Shown here one piece after another: positions 37,686 through 49,580 of a stretch of DNA of 64,000 nucleotides. The number at the start of each line of letters is the position of its first letter. Positions within the stretch are counted from its first letter, which is position 1. The stretch is from Jacaranda mimosifolia (lineage: Eukaryota; Streptophyta; Magnoliopsida; Lamiales; Bignoniaceae), in contig CM032121.1 of NCBI GenBank assembly GCA_018894105.1, forward strand, positions 5,808,507 through 5,872,506. The letters run 5' to 3'. The notes beneath the pieces were generated by a model. That model ran no database searches. It was not told where the DNA came from and worked only from the letters and a program-made list of their open reading frames with translations. The translations under genes were made by a program, and so were the position numbers.

Positions 37686-38016
37686 TGTTAATTATTTTGC
37701 TTCACTAAGAAATCGACGCGAGAGGTTGTTGTCGGCCATTCTATCGCTAGAATTGAACAAATCTCTAAATTGCAATGAGTCTCCGACTCATTAAATTGCA
37801 TATTAGTCACAATCCACCCGACGAGATCTTGAACTAATCTCACAAAATCTAACACTGCGAACATTTGACTATAAATTTATCTATGCAATTGATTAAAGGT
37901 AGTCAAAGTCGAAAAATTTAAAAGAACACCTCGTTCAAATACAAAAACATCCATTACATATCTCAAATCAAATATATCAATCAAAATAAAAACAAAACTA
38001 CATCATTCAGGCAGCA

Positions 38017-41000
38017 TTAGCTTGAACTGGCGCCATCGTTGCCAGCCTCTTGAGCATCCTCATCGATGGCTTGTTCGAGCTCATCACTCAAAGGTATTGG
38101 AATGGGAACCGACTCAGGCGTGGCGACTGCAATAGGTATAACATCGGTCATCGGTTGAGAAGGTCCAGCCACATCCGCCAGAAAACACCCGTCCAAAGGA
38201 GGAAGATACTCGGCCGCGTCGACCATGCCATCCTTGACCTCGAACGCAAAGTCATTGGTGAAGTCAAATTCTTTGGCAATCACTTCCAACCTCTTCGTCA
38301 CCTCGGTCTGCCTCCTTTGTTCGTCTATCAAGGGCGCGGTTGGTGGAGCTTTTGCAACTCCCTCGGCCATAGTGGCCTCTGCACCTTCCCCCTCAGCACC
38401 TCCTTATCTTCTGGATAGGGCTACAGCTGCTCGTCTAGAAGGTGACTGAGGTGTTCCCTATCCTCTGGTCGGAATGAATAGCCCAGGAATTACAGTTACT
38501 TGGGGGCCTTTTCGAATGAGCTCCGAGGGTTGTCGAGTGCAAATGCAATGCTCGCATCCTGAAACGCCGAGCTCAGCATGAACTGCTGCACCGCCTCTCA
38601 CCGCATCAGTGGCAGCTTCTAGTAGAATTCAACTCGGGCCTCATCGAGGGCAGCATTTCGACCCGCGGATCGACCAGAGTTATAGGCAACTTGCCCATCC
38701 AGCCTTGTTTGCTTCAGCAGCTTGTCCATTCTGGTCCTCTCCTCGACCGAGGCGACCAGCTGACTGTCCCTCATTTGGAGCTGCCCGTTGTGCTCTTTGA
38801 CCTGCTTAGCTAGCTCTTCGACTCTTATTTGCGAAGACTCGAGCTGGACCTTCAGAGTCTCTACGTCCCCGCTCGCTTGCAGGTGCTCACGGTCAGCTAA
38901 AGCCAGCTCCGACCACCTATAGAAGTGATATCCCAGCTGGCCGACCTGAAAGACAGCATTGCTAGTAAAAATACAATATTTGACCAGAAAGCAATATTTA
39001 GCAACATAACCTGCTCGACCCAAGCCTTACCATGCTGGAGTGATAAGCTAGCGCCCTTAGAGTAGCATCCTGGCTCAGCCTCATTAGTTTCTTCTGGTTG
39101 GATAGGAACAACCCGGCCATTAACATTTTTAGTGGAGCAGCGCCCGTCAACCCCGCCGTTTCCATCGATAGCGAGTTGTGCACGGCCATGCTCGGATCAA
39201 TCCCAAACCTCGACAAAGGCAGTTTGGGCAGGTGGAACAGTAGGTCATCCCCGCGCGGCCCGAATAGATCTTAGCCCGATGGTTGGCCCGACCCCGCAGC
39301 CTTCCTTTTTCCCTTTTCTGCAACAGTCCTCTTTGGGGCAGGTCTCGTCTGCTCTACCATGGGTCTTTTGCCTCGACTTGTTGGGCTGCTGCTTGTAGTG
39401 GCAATGGGTCGAGCTGGTGAGGGAGTTGGCGATGGCCAAGGTGTCATGGCCTCTGGCTGAGGTGCCTCGACCGCCGCAGCGTTGCTGGTTCTTCTTGGCC
39501 CTAGCCAGAGCCTTAGCCCTCGAGCGGTTCATGATCTTGTCTCGATTTGCCAAGCAACATGATAGCAAAAGTTAAAACCGAGCAGAAAAATAGAAAAATA
39601 ACAAACTGTAAGCAGCAGTCTACCTAGTCAATCGTCTGCAGGCAAATTTAAGTAGGCTAGCGACAACCCAACCAACACCAAACTCCTTTCCTCAATAAAC
39701 ACCAAGGCCTCCATTTGGCCAAACTCGACCAGATCTCGAATGAAAGTATTAGGCTAGGTTGGAGTTAGGTTCCCCAGCATCTCGACATGCCCCATCCACT
39801 AGCCCCTCGGAATATTGAACCCCCCAGCAACTCGAACAAATAGATAACATTTTTTCCATTCTTGTCCATAGGAAGAGGCCGGGGTTACGAGAAATTTGCG
39901 TCAAGGTTGAGCAGTGAGGTAATAAAAACCCGACTCGTCGGTGCTACCCGACTTATGGGACATGGGAAGATGGAAAAGGTTCGAGAAGTTATCAAAGTTG
40001 GCAGGTTGGTCGAAAAGGTGCATCAAAATAATAAAACTGTAAATGGTTGAAAAACAGTTTGGCAGTAATTGGGTTATACACACTTGTAGGCCTCTAAATA
40101 GGTTGACTATCTGACCACCTAAAGGAAACCTAAGACCACACCTAAAGGCGTCCTCAAACACAGTGATACAGCCCGCCAACGGTCAATGCATTCGACCAAA
40201 AGCCTTAGGCACTAATAACTCATACTCAAGAGGAATATGATTCAACTGCCTAATATGCCTTAAGTCAACAGGAGTGATGGTGGATAGACCCGGCAAAAAT
40301 TCAACCCATACCCGTGGGTACCCAAAAAAATACGAATAATGGGCCTTGTTTCTCCTATCCAAAAAATTACAGGTAATTTTACCCATACCCAATTTACCCG
40401 CCATATTTTGGCCCAACCCGCGGGTACCCGTGGGTAACCCGTAATTTTTTTTATTTATCTATTTATATATATATTATATTATATATACATATAAATATTA
40501 TATATATATTTACATATAAATATTTTTAATCTAAATATTAATCTTTGATTTCATAAATTAAAAATCTATAGCAAATTAAATTAAATTATATTCTAAAACA
40601 ACTTGTTGTGCATATTCCTATGGATCCAACATTTTCTTCTAAAAGAACAACAATGTTTGATTGATATTTAAATTTTCAATTCAAATTTTTTTTGGCATGT
40701 AATGGAATTTAAGTTTGAACTTTTGAATGTGATGTACTTTAAATTTGGTAAATTTTGAATACTTAAGATATAAATTTTAAACTACAATATTATTAATATG
40801 CTTTAGGTATTTGTTAAATTTAATATTTGAAATTTGTAATTTTTTTTTTCTAGTTTTATTTAGTTAATGTTTGAGTAACATCATGTTTACCTTTAAATAA
40901 TAATAATAATAAAAAATCACGGGTACCTGCGGGTTACTCGTTACCCATCCTCATAGGTAAAGGGTCCCCTATCTTGTACCTAATAAAAAAGGGGTAAATT

Positions 41001-41281
41001 TACCCAACCCGTTGGTACTCGTCATTAGGTTACCCACGGGTATCCAATTGCCAGTTGGTGGACATTATCTCATTGTAATAGTCAGGGGTGAATAATCAAC
41101 CTCGTGATGGGGGAACTTGACTTGGCCTAGCTCCATCACCCCTGCGATCGCTGCTCGAGCTATTGGAGCTCGAGCTATCGCTCGACAAGCTACTCGACTC
41201 CTCTGACAAACCCCCAGGCCTATCAGAGTGTGTAGCCTCACTATCCGCTCCTTGGCTACCCTCAGAATCAGATAAACGCAA
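38017..41281 (-). pseudogene. Antisense ORF of the Tat-type gypsy element (broken)
   Basis: Read on the minus strand from 41281, pieces follow in the order expected of one protein: a Ser/acidic N-terminus (41096-41281); after the hAT-like insertion, 'IPLEYELLVPKAFGRMH', one stop, then 'ITVFEDAFRCGLRFPLGGQI' (40179-39901), like the conserved 'P..YE.AL.AGLRFPL' block of plant antisense or transposon-associated ORFs; a basic middle (39568-39245); a coiled coil (39023-38619, 'VETLKVQLESSQIRVEELAK'); and an acidic Pro-rich tail ending at 38017. Such an antisense gene between pol and the 3' LTR is known from Grande/RIRE2/Retand-type elements, its role unsettled. Stops and the insertion inactivate it. 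Confidence 0.7.
40285..41054. mobile_element. hAT-like MITE inside the antisense ORF
   Basis: The ends are TAGACCCGGCAAAAATTC and the inverted (A)CTGGCAATTGG, both followed by 'atacccgtgggtaccc'-type sequence. Flanking 8-mers 'atggtgga' (40277-40284) and 'ttggtgga' (41055-41062) match at 7 of 8 positions. The 770-bp interior is AT-rich and noncoding. Removing the element reconnects the antisense ORF region of the gypsy element. Confidence 0.82.
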
Positions 41282-41664
41282 TATTATGACAATAAATCTA
41301 AGAATACTAAGGAGAAGGAAAGAAAGAACTTACTGTGCTGATGAACTAAAAGTAGAAGGTATTAGCAGTAAAAGCAGTTGGCTAGACGCTCGACCAGACA
41401 CAAAGGTAGTAAAAGTAAAAATGGTTGTTTTCACAGCGCATATTTATAGGTGCGCAAGCACGAGAATCCAAGTAGTTGTAATAATGTTGTAACTGCCGTC
41501 CCGCAGCACGCATGACATGATGTAACTGCTCATTTAATGCGCGAAACCCAGGTCAACTTTCAAAAACCCTTGTCGATGAGCCCGCTTAACTGTTCAATTG
41601 ACTAGTCCCTAATCCTTCTCGTCAATTCCCTGGTTCAGCATTCGAAAGTGGAGGGGGGGACTCA

Positions 41665-42417
41665 TGATATGGGATAGCCCAATAGGCTCGGCCCAAAGAC
41701 CACAGGCCTAAGGGCAAAGCAGCAGGTCCACCTCATACACTGGGCCCAATTATGCTATCGATATCGGGTGACCCAGTTGACTATGCAGATTGACACTGTT
41801 TGAAGGCTAGGCCTTTGATCGATTCCTCAACCGCACTGCTCGTCCAGCACATAAGCCTCACGCTGTGCCTGTGGTAGGTCGGCTAGGGAGGTCGATTAGG
41901 CGTGTAACCGCCTCTACTGCATTAAATGCCTTGACAGACAACATGCCTCTGCATTAATGGCGCATGCTACCCCAGTACTGCCTATGCTGCCACACGAGAG
42001 AGGAGGCACGGATACCAGTGTACTATTCTGCCCTCAAAACCTGGAGGGGCAGCCACTTGGAATAGTACAAAGGTAGAAAATGACTTAATGGCCCCCAAAC
42101 AAGGGCAAAAACCATTACAACGAGTCAAGGGCATTTCAGAAAAATTCCCGCTGGAAGAAGGCTATAAATACCCTCACTCCAACCCCTCAAAGGTATGCCA
42201 TTTTACATACACAAAGCCCTCACTCTGCTACTTGTTATATATTCGACGTCATACTAACTTGAGCGTTGGAGAGCTTAAGCCGAAGGCATCTCGACTAGCC
42301 TGACATTTGCTCGTGATTGCAGGACTCAACCCAATTACCTTCATATATCGACCATCGAGGTCGAACACTTCGAAAATTACTATCTAATCCAACTTTAAAC
42401 GGATTTCAACCTCATCA
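41665..42417 (+). repeat. 3' LTR of the Tat-type gypsy element
   Basis: TGATATGGG...CATCA, 753 bp. It is preceded by the polypurine tract 'aaagtggaggggggga' (41645-41660) and followed by the 5-bp target duplication 'aaaac'. Confidence 0.93.
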
Positions 42418-43859
42418 AAAACCATTAATAAAAAATATAAATTATAAAATAATTAAATATTTATATAAGTACATACATATATAATACAATATCATATATG
42501 TTTAAAATATATATTTGTATTTATACATAATATATATAGTATACATATATATTATATATATATATACACACACAACATACAAAACCCACTCAACACACTC
42601 CAATCCCCCTATTAGCCAAATCTTGCCATGGCGGTCACCATGGTAGTGGCTGCCTGTGGTAGCACAACAACAGCTGTCTGGCCATGGCCATGACCGGCCG
42701 AACAAAGGGAGGGGTGGGGGGAGAGAGGGGGCGAAACGAGGGGTTGTACTTTTTAGAATATATATTTATTTTTATTAATGAATTAAAATTTTAATTAAAA
42801 TATATAATTTTTAATTATTTATTCTGAATTCATAAAGTATTTTAAATTTTTATTTGTCTTATTTTTAATTAGATATATTTATTCTTTAAATAATTTATTT
42901 ATTTTAGATATGATTATTATTGTAATAATTCATTTAATTAAATTATTTCATATTTGTTTATTATTTTAATATTATTTAAATGTAATTCAATTAATAAATA
43001 TATTTTATATTTGATATAATTAAGTAAAATTAATTATGTATATAATTTTATTTTAGATATGTTTTGCTATTTAATATTATTTTACATTTTTTTATTTTTA
43101 TTATTATTTAAATTAATAATTATTAATATGTTAGGTATAAGTTTTTTATTTTTTATTTTTATTAATAAATAATTGAACTAAATTTAATTATATTATTTTA
43201 GATGTGCTTTTATTTTAGTATTAAAGAACATATAATTTTAAATTATTAAATTATGGTTATATAAGGTAATTGATAATTTTATTTTTTAATATTTTACTTA
43301 ATTTATTTCTTAATTAATAAGTAATTTCAACTAATCTAATAAAATTATTTAATTATAACTATTATTTTAATATTATTGATCATTATGTAACCTAAAATTA
43401 TAAAGCTATTTTATGTAAGAGATGAATTTAATATTTAGTTTTTCTAATTTTTTACTCAATTTATTTTTTAATTAATAAATAGTTCAATTAAACTTATTAG
43501 ATTATTTAACTTGAATTTAAAGATTATTCAGTATTTATGAAATTTTATTAATAATAAAATATATTTAAATTTATTATAAGTATTTTAAATAATATTAAAA
43601 TTACACCCTTATAGTATGAAAAATATTACAAATAGTCCAAGGGTATTTTTTGTCTCAAAAATAACCATAACAATAACCACGAGGTACTTTTGGATTTTCA
43701 TGTAAAATTTTCGATGACATCAATATTTTTTTTAAATGGAGGCTAATGAGCTTTTAAAAATATAAAACGAAACAAAACATAAGGAGTATTTGTATTTTCA
43801 TCAAACTTTTAGATTTATGAGTAAATAAGCCAAACCTCAAGGGTCCAGGTAATTAACCC
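42418..43859. other. Right part of the Mutator-like host element with a GC-rich island
   Basis: AT-rich sequence without genes. A GC-rich island at about 42610-42735 ('tgccatggcggtcaccatgg', ending in a purine-rich 'gggagagaggggg' run) is of the same kind as those at 1356, 22740 and 59106. The right end carries the 'cctcaagg...ggtaattaaccc' terminus. Confidence 0.5.
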
Positions 43860-43868
43860 TATCTTTTT

Positions 43869-44370
43869 TTTTTTGAATTGGTAAGTTCCTTTCTATTAGT
43901 TTGTTTCGGGTTGGCAAATTCGAGCGAGAACTTTATGTCGAAGTCAAAACACTAAAAGGATAATTGAGAATTTTTCTAATAGAATATTAGTGTTTGTCCT
44001 TGGAGATGGAAATGCTTATCAACTTCTAAATACTGTCGCAGTTAATTAAAAGATTGAATTGGCTAATATTATCATTAGGGAAGAAATTGATTGTTGAAAT
44101 GATAATTGAGATAGAAAAATGCGAAACTATCAATTCTTTCAGATACAACAAAATCACCAAGGCATTTCAACGGCAATTTAGACTATATTTGGTTCATGAA
44201 TTTTGGTGAGGAAAAGAAGAAAATAGTAAGGAAAATATTTTTGATTGTTTGGTTGGTAAGAAAAATACTAAATAAAGGAAAACTTGGGAAAAATAAAGTG
44301 TATGTAAGGAAAATGAATTTTCCTCACAAAATGATGAGGAGAATGAGGGAAAAACCTATTTGAAATAGTC
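43869..44370. other. Gene-free spacer between the nest and the GLP-C duplication
   Basis: No gene is seen. The part at 44190-44355 ('tttggttcatg', repeated 'aaggaaaat') resembles 18820-19220 and may be a worn MITE. Confidence 0.4.
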
Positions 44371-45158
44371 TTTTAGCATTATTTTTAAAACCTCCGATAT
44401 ATCTTATTCTTGTTTAGAAACTTAAATTAACTCGATGGATTGAAATATTATGATATACTCTTCTTAATTACATAAACTATATCTTGCAAATGTCCTAAAT
44501 CATGTGTTGTAGTAATACCACATAATTTAAACTAAGAATTCCAGAGCATCTATGGAGATGTAATTACAGTTCAAAAAGGTTGTTCAAGTTAAGAGAATTT
44601 TGAAGTCTTGGATTTTGATCTGATCAAACATATCATAATATTTGCCGATTTTTAATAATTGATAAATGTTTATAAATATTAGTAATTGTAAATTGTTAAT
44701 TGCTATCCTATAATTTCACTAAAAATATAAAATATGAAATAATTTTACTAAATATCTCCTAGATAGATTCGGGGAGCAAAGTGACTTCCAAATTTCTTTA
44801 GGAAAATAGTCAAACATATAGAATCTACAAGAATTCCAACACCAAGTAAAAAAATCCATGATTTGATACACAGATTTCATATTCTTATTTTCATTGACAA
44901 AACACAAATCAAATACACAACAAATATACTTATAATTTAAACCTAAATCACTAAATAATATAGTTACAAAAATAAATCATATTATATAAATGTACAAGAT
45001 GCCTATACTTATCAAATCTTCAGCGATGCATGCTCGGTACGAGAATGAGAACTAATCCAATTCCACCTACAATATGATCTTTTATTATAATTCAATTAGT
45101 GTTTCATTGTATATTCTACTATATATGAGTATATTGCAAATATATGACTGTAATTATA

Positions 45159-45469
45159 GCCAATTCACAATATAGGACTGAAATTTGGGTAGTATAAAAT
45201 TAGGATCAAAATTCCTAAATTTTTTTATAAAAAAAAGATGCGAATCACCAGAAAAGCACAATCAGCACTGGTGATTGCTTGCATAGCTCTTGGGTTTGTA
45301 TTCCTTGCATGCACCATGCAAGCAATTACCGGTACTAACTGTGCTTTTAGGTGATTGTGTCCTCTTTTTTAACTTTCTAAGAGTTTTTGGTCCTAGATTT
45401 GTACTACCCCAAATTCTAATCATGTATTGTAAATTTGCCATAGTTCCGGTCCATTTTAACAATTTTCCC
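45159..45469. mobile_element. Mutator-like foldback MITE, duplicate of 7156-7469
   Basis: Same position in the duplicated block and same sequence as 7156-7469 apart from point changes. The arms 'gcacaatcagcactggtgat' and, inverted, 'gcacagttagtaccggtaat' show the hairpin directly. Confidence 0.6.
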
Positions 45470-46377
45470 TACTTTACATTTATTATAAATTGTTGTTAAA
45501 ATATAAATATCAATTCTCTCTATAATATTATATAGTGAACTAAAAGAGTACTTTCCTTTGCCTTAGGGCTTGCTTGATTTTATTTTCAATGTCATTTCTC
45601 ATTTCTATCATTTTCAAAATTTAAAAACGCAATTAGTAAAATTGAGTTGAAAATAATTTTATATTTGAATAGATTGTTGCAAAAGGTTGTAGGTTGAGAA
45701 AGATAGTAATGATGATAATAGAGAGAAAAGATATATAGATTATAGGTAATTGAAAGAAAATATATAAATTATTAGGAAATGTGTTCTGAGAATAAAAGTA
45801 AAAATATGTATGGTGAAAATGTATAAAAAATGATATGTTTTAATTTTTAAATAGTAAAAAATGTAAATGTGAAAAGGAGTTTTAAAAATGAAACCAAACG
45901 ATCACTTACACTTTCTCTATTTACCGCTAGAAATATCCTTCTTTAAAATTGAAGAGTGTACTTTTCAACCTTTTTTATTTTTTTGATAGGTGTGTACTTT
46001 TCAACTTATTAATTATTATACACACATACCCTGCAATTAGTCTCGAAAAAGATCTTGATTCTATTATATCTACAATTCTGTTTGTATATGCATGCTTTAT
46101 ACCTAGATTGATGAGCTTTAGAATTAGAGAAAGCAGATATATCATAAAGGAAATAAACTCAGAAACTTAATATTGTATTACATTATTATTTTGAAAGTAC
46201 AATAAACCTGACTCCAAACCAGTTGCAAGTGAAAATCACCTGAACAGGAAATCAGGATCAGAAACTTATTTAAAACATTTGGCATACATATGTAATTATG
46301 AAATAGTAACCTTCATTTTTTGACTGCCAAGAGAACATCTTTAATTAGCAGCCTTAACCTTATAATCAGATTTGTAT

Positions 46378-47188
46378 TTAATTGATGTTCCACCAAAATT
46401 GTGCCTGAAGATAGTCAATCACATTCTTCTCAACTTGGAAAGCCTTAGTCAAAACATCCGGATTAATTGGTGGATCTGACCCGAAAACCGCATTTGCAAT
46501 AGTTATGACTCCTGGATTCTGGCTGCTTAGACTAGCAAGTGCCAGAGCATTGGTGTTTCCCACGTTAAACTGAAAATGTATCAAGCCCTGTGGGAAGACG
46601 AAGATGTCTCCAGGGTATAGGTACTTGGTAAACAGCTTGTTTTTCTGGTTCGGATTTGCTGGATTGGAAGTCACGAAGCCAACATACAGAGTGCCTTCTA
46701 TGACAACAAGAATCTCAGATGCACGAGGGTGCGTGTGAGGAGGGTTGAGGCCATATGGTGCAAAGTCAATACGAGCTAAAGAAATGCCAAGAGTGTTAAG
46801 CCCTGGTAGCTGGTTGACGTTAACAGGAGTAACCATTGATCCCAGTGGATTTGATGTATTGCCAGGTTTATTTAGACCTGGGAAAAAGAAATCCTCGGCA
46901 ACAACCATGTTTGGGTTCTTGCATATTTTCCCATTCACGAAAACTACATGTGTAAAATTAGATTCCAACATTATTAATTTGATGATGGTAATGTAAAGAA
47001 TTTACATAATCAGAAAAGAAAAGACAGAAAAAATGAAAAAGGGGCAGTTCTTGCAGTTAATTACCAGAGGCCATGGAATCATTAACAGCAACACAGAAAT
47101 CTTGCAGAGGGCTGGGATCTGATGCATATGCAAATGTCGCCAAATACACAGTAAGAAGGGCTGCGAAGAAGGCTAAAGCAATCTTCAT
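46378..47188 (-). CDS. Germin-like protein C
   Basis: Exons 47065-47188 and 46378-46943 on the minus strand with a 121-bp intron (normal GT and AG) give 229 residues. Residues 1-22 form the signal peptide ([20 protein letters not shown]...). The cupin barrel carries ligands His111, His113, Glu118 and His164, plus the Cys32/Cys49 pair and sequons at Asn36 and Asn70. It is the duplicate of GLP-A and differs by a few residues, for example [11 protein letters not shown] where E has [11 protein letters not shown]. It is expected to be a secreted Mn-binding cell-wall protein; enzyme activity cannot be told from sequence. Unlike GLP-A its splice sites are intact. The TATA box is at 47281. Confidence 0.95.
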
Positions 47189-47280
47189 TTTAGCTGATAT
47201 ATATTGGATATTTTTTGCTACTGGGACTGCTTAATTATTTCTTGGAACAGAGGTGATGAGCGTAGCATAAAATATGGTGC

Positions 47281-47288
47281 CTATTTAT
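47281..47288 (-). promoter_or_regulatory. TATA box of GLP-C
   Basis: The minus strand reads CTATAAATAG about 95 bp upstream of the ATG, matching the boxes of GLP-A and GLP-E. Confidence 0.75.
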
Positions 47289-47945
47289 AGAGGAAACAGT
47301 CTCGTTTCTTTTTACAATATTGAATATTTTATGAAGACCTGGAAAATCTATAACACAATTAGGTAATATTTTATTGAGTATCAGATAAATGAAAATTTCT
47401 TCCACAACTAGCACTGCATGCCTGACTGTTTCCTTTTATCCTAAACGTGTAAGAATATGATCGCTTCATTGAAATTGTCTTTTTTCTTAGTAATTAACTT
47501 CTCATATTTCAATGATTTACTTAATTACTCTTCAGTGCTTGGTTTTATATTTTGGTTAACCTGTCCAGTATCATAATTTGGAGGTTTCTGTTGGAAAAAC
47601 TAATTCTCCATATATACCTGTACCAATTATCGCTTCATTTGTCTTCGTTGTCACTCGTGCTTCGAATCACCTATCTACATGCTAATGATATATGAACAAG
47701 TACCAAGTACTATAATTAATTGAATGGAAGCTAAAATGTTTTATGTCATTAAGAATGATGTATCCTTCCGTAGAATTAATAGCTGATGATGCCAAGATCA
47801 GCAATAATTCGTATGGCAAGCAACCTCGAGGGTTGATTGACTTTTTAATATAATTTGACAATTAAAAAATTTTAACCTAATTTTGTTAGAAATATAATAC
47901 TTTCTTTATTAAAAAAATAAATTTGTTCTTTTATAGGGCTTCTGT

Positions 47946-48579
47946 AATTCAACATTTTCTGAAAAGCTGTTACTCTGTCATTTTTATTTGGTGAAACCAT
48001 AGATACATAGCAAGAAAAGAAAAATCAGATACAAAAAGTAGTCATGCCCCCTAACCATATTGGAGGAAATGTTTGCTTATAATACTTTATATTGAAAATT
48101 TAAACATGACATAAATAGAAGTAATAATCCTCAACTACCACGGGGTACCTTGCAATATGGATAGGGTTCTTCAATACATAAAATATGAATCATTCTCCTT
48201 CTAACACAGTTGTAGGACTAATTTTGCATTTCTCCCTTTAATATACAATATAATTCGATTCTCTCTTCTAACAGTTTCTATTGTCCCATTTTCTTTTCTT
48301 TTGCATTTTTTGTAATATTCCAATCAGATTAGAAATGAAATTAGTTTATCAACTCCAGACTAACGTCACTGGTACGCGACCTCGTTGTAGATTTTAGAAT
48401 GTTTGTGATTGTTTCAACTTGATTGGCAGTGAAGCCGAGAGAAGTTTAGAGCAATATAAGATAAGATGTTTTCCTGATAAAGGCAATCATTAATTTGTCA
48501 AGGAAGTAATGAAGATAATAAATATGACCATTTCCACCGGGCAAGTAGTACTCTCTGCAAGAAAAGAAAAATTAAACTG
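47946..48579. other. Distal upstream DNA of GLP-C, no gene
   Basis: No coding region is seen. The first ~200 bp are similar to 49380-49580 ('tcatttttatttggtgaaac', 'aaatcagatacaaa'), showing that the fused-promoter segment preserves the full upstream region of a C-like gene. Confidence 0.5.
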
Positions 48580-49580
48580 TGTTAGTCGTTGCAAAGGTTG
48601 GTCTTAAAATATGGAGTAACTAATTAACGTTTGATTTTCCTACACAACTAATTTAATCAAAAACAAAGGTGATGATGAAAGCTACTAGAACAACACAAGA
48701 AAATTGACCACTTCTCCGAGGCGATTAATTACATATTCTATCTGGTGAAGTGAAGAACCGAAAATGCATTATCTGCTATAGAATGCATCTTCTGTCAAAT
48801 ATAAAATTGCAGACCATCAAAGACTTGGTAAGAATTGTATATGCGCACGAAAAAAAGAATGACAACACTGCATGCCTCATGACTGATTCTTTTTCTCCAA
48901 GACGACGTACCATAATATGATTGCTACATTGAAATGGTCTTTTATTCTATGCAATTAACTTCTCATATATCAATGGTTGAATTTTCATCATTTCAATGCG
49001 TAGCTTAATGTTGGTTAACCTGCCCAATATCAGCGTTTAGAGGTTTCTGTCCCAAGAACTCCTTCGCTGCCTGTACTAATATCACTTTGTCTTCGTTGTT
49101 GCCTATCTATACATTACTGAACATGCATACTACATTGGATGGAAGTTAAAATAGTTAGTTTCATTCATTTTAATTTCTTTCATCCTTCAATAGAAGTAAC
49201 AGCTGATGATGTCAACATCAGCAAAAATTCATACGACAAGCCTAACCAGGGCGTTGAATGGTGACTGTTTCATTTGACAATGTAAAATTTTTAACCCGAT
49301 TTGTTGGAAAATCTAATAGTTTAGCAGAAAAAATCAATCGTAAAGGGCGCGCCTTCTATTAATTGTATAAGTGAGAAAAGCCGTACACTTGATTTGAACA
49401 TTTTTTGGAGAAATTGGCCGTTAACCTGTCATTTTCATTTGGTGAAATCTTAGACGCATGATATAAAAATCAGATACAAAGGCAATTAAGATGCTCACTT
49501 TGATATATATGAGCATTGGAGGAATTTTACATTTTTGAAAATTTTAACAATAAATAAAAATAACAATCCTAATCATGTAA
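48580..49580. promoter_or_regulatory. Two orphan GLP upstream regions fused head-on
   Basis: 48580-48865 matches the upstream region of GLP-D (about 50515-50775) in plus orientation: 'gaaagctacta', 'gaaaattgaccacttctc', 'gaatgcatct', 'cgaaaaaaa.aatgaca'. From 48866 the sequence switches to the upstream region of the minus-strand genes A, C and E ('acactgcatgcc', 'ttaacttctcatat', 'ttggttaacctg', 'agaggtttctg') and follows it to 49580. No GLP coding sequence lies between. The switch falls about 150-230 bp before where each ATG would be. This is what deletion of a convergent GLP pair would leave. Confidence 0.7.

Larger units (their letters stand above)
24614..42417 (+). mobile_element. Ty3/gypsy LTR retrotransposon, Tat-type, nested and degenerate
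   Basis: The 17.8-kb element has LTRs of about 751 and 753 bp starting TGATATGGG and ending CATCA, and a perfect 5-bp target duplication 'aaaac' (24609-24613 and 42418-42422). The order gag, protease, reverse transcriptase, RNase H, a second RNase-H-like region, integrase, tandem repeats, antisense ORF, 3' LTR is that of plant Tat-lineage elements. Every coding part carries stops or frameshifts, so it cannot move by itself. Two later insertions lie inside: a CACTA element (29658-36034) and a hAT-like element (40285-41054); without them it would be about 10.7 kb. Confidence 0.95.
21730..43859. mobile_element. Mutator-like element hosting the transposon nest
   Basis: The ends read GGATTAATTAC (21730) and the inverted GGGTTAATTAC (43859), followed on both sides by related 'cccgaggttt' / 'cccttgaggttt' sequence. 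Flanking 9-mers 'tatcatttt' (21721-21729) and 'tatcttttt' (43860-43868) match at 8 of 9 positions, the target size of Mutator-like elements. With the gypsy insertion (24614-42417) and probably the element at 21856-24446 removed, only about 1.7 kb of AT-rich noncoding sequence remains. The call depends on short ends, so it is moderate. Confidence 0.5.
44371..47945. repeat. Segmental duplication, copy 2 (carries GLP-C)
   Basis: Collinear with 6412-11829 in the same orientation but lacking the two insertions found there. Homology with the region around GLP-E (about 56260-58262) starts in the gene's 3' flank and continues upstream to 'gaaatataatactttcttta' near 47905, past the point where copy 1 is interrupted. 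So A, C and E are three copies of one gene-plus-flank unit. Confidence 0.85.
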
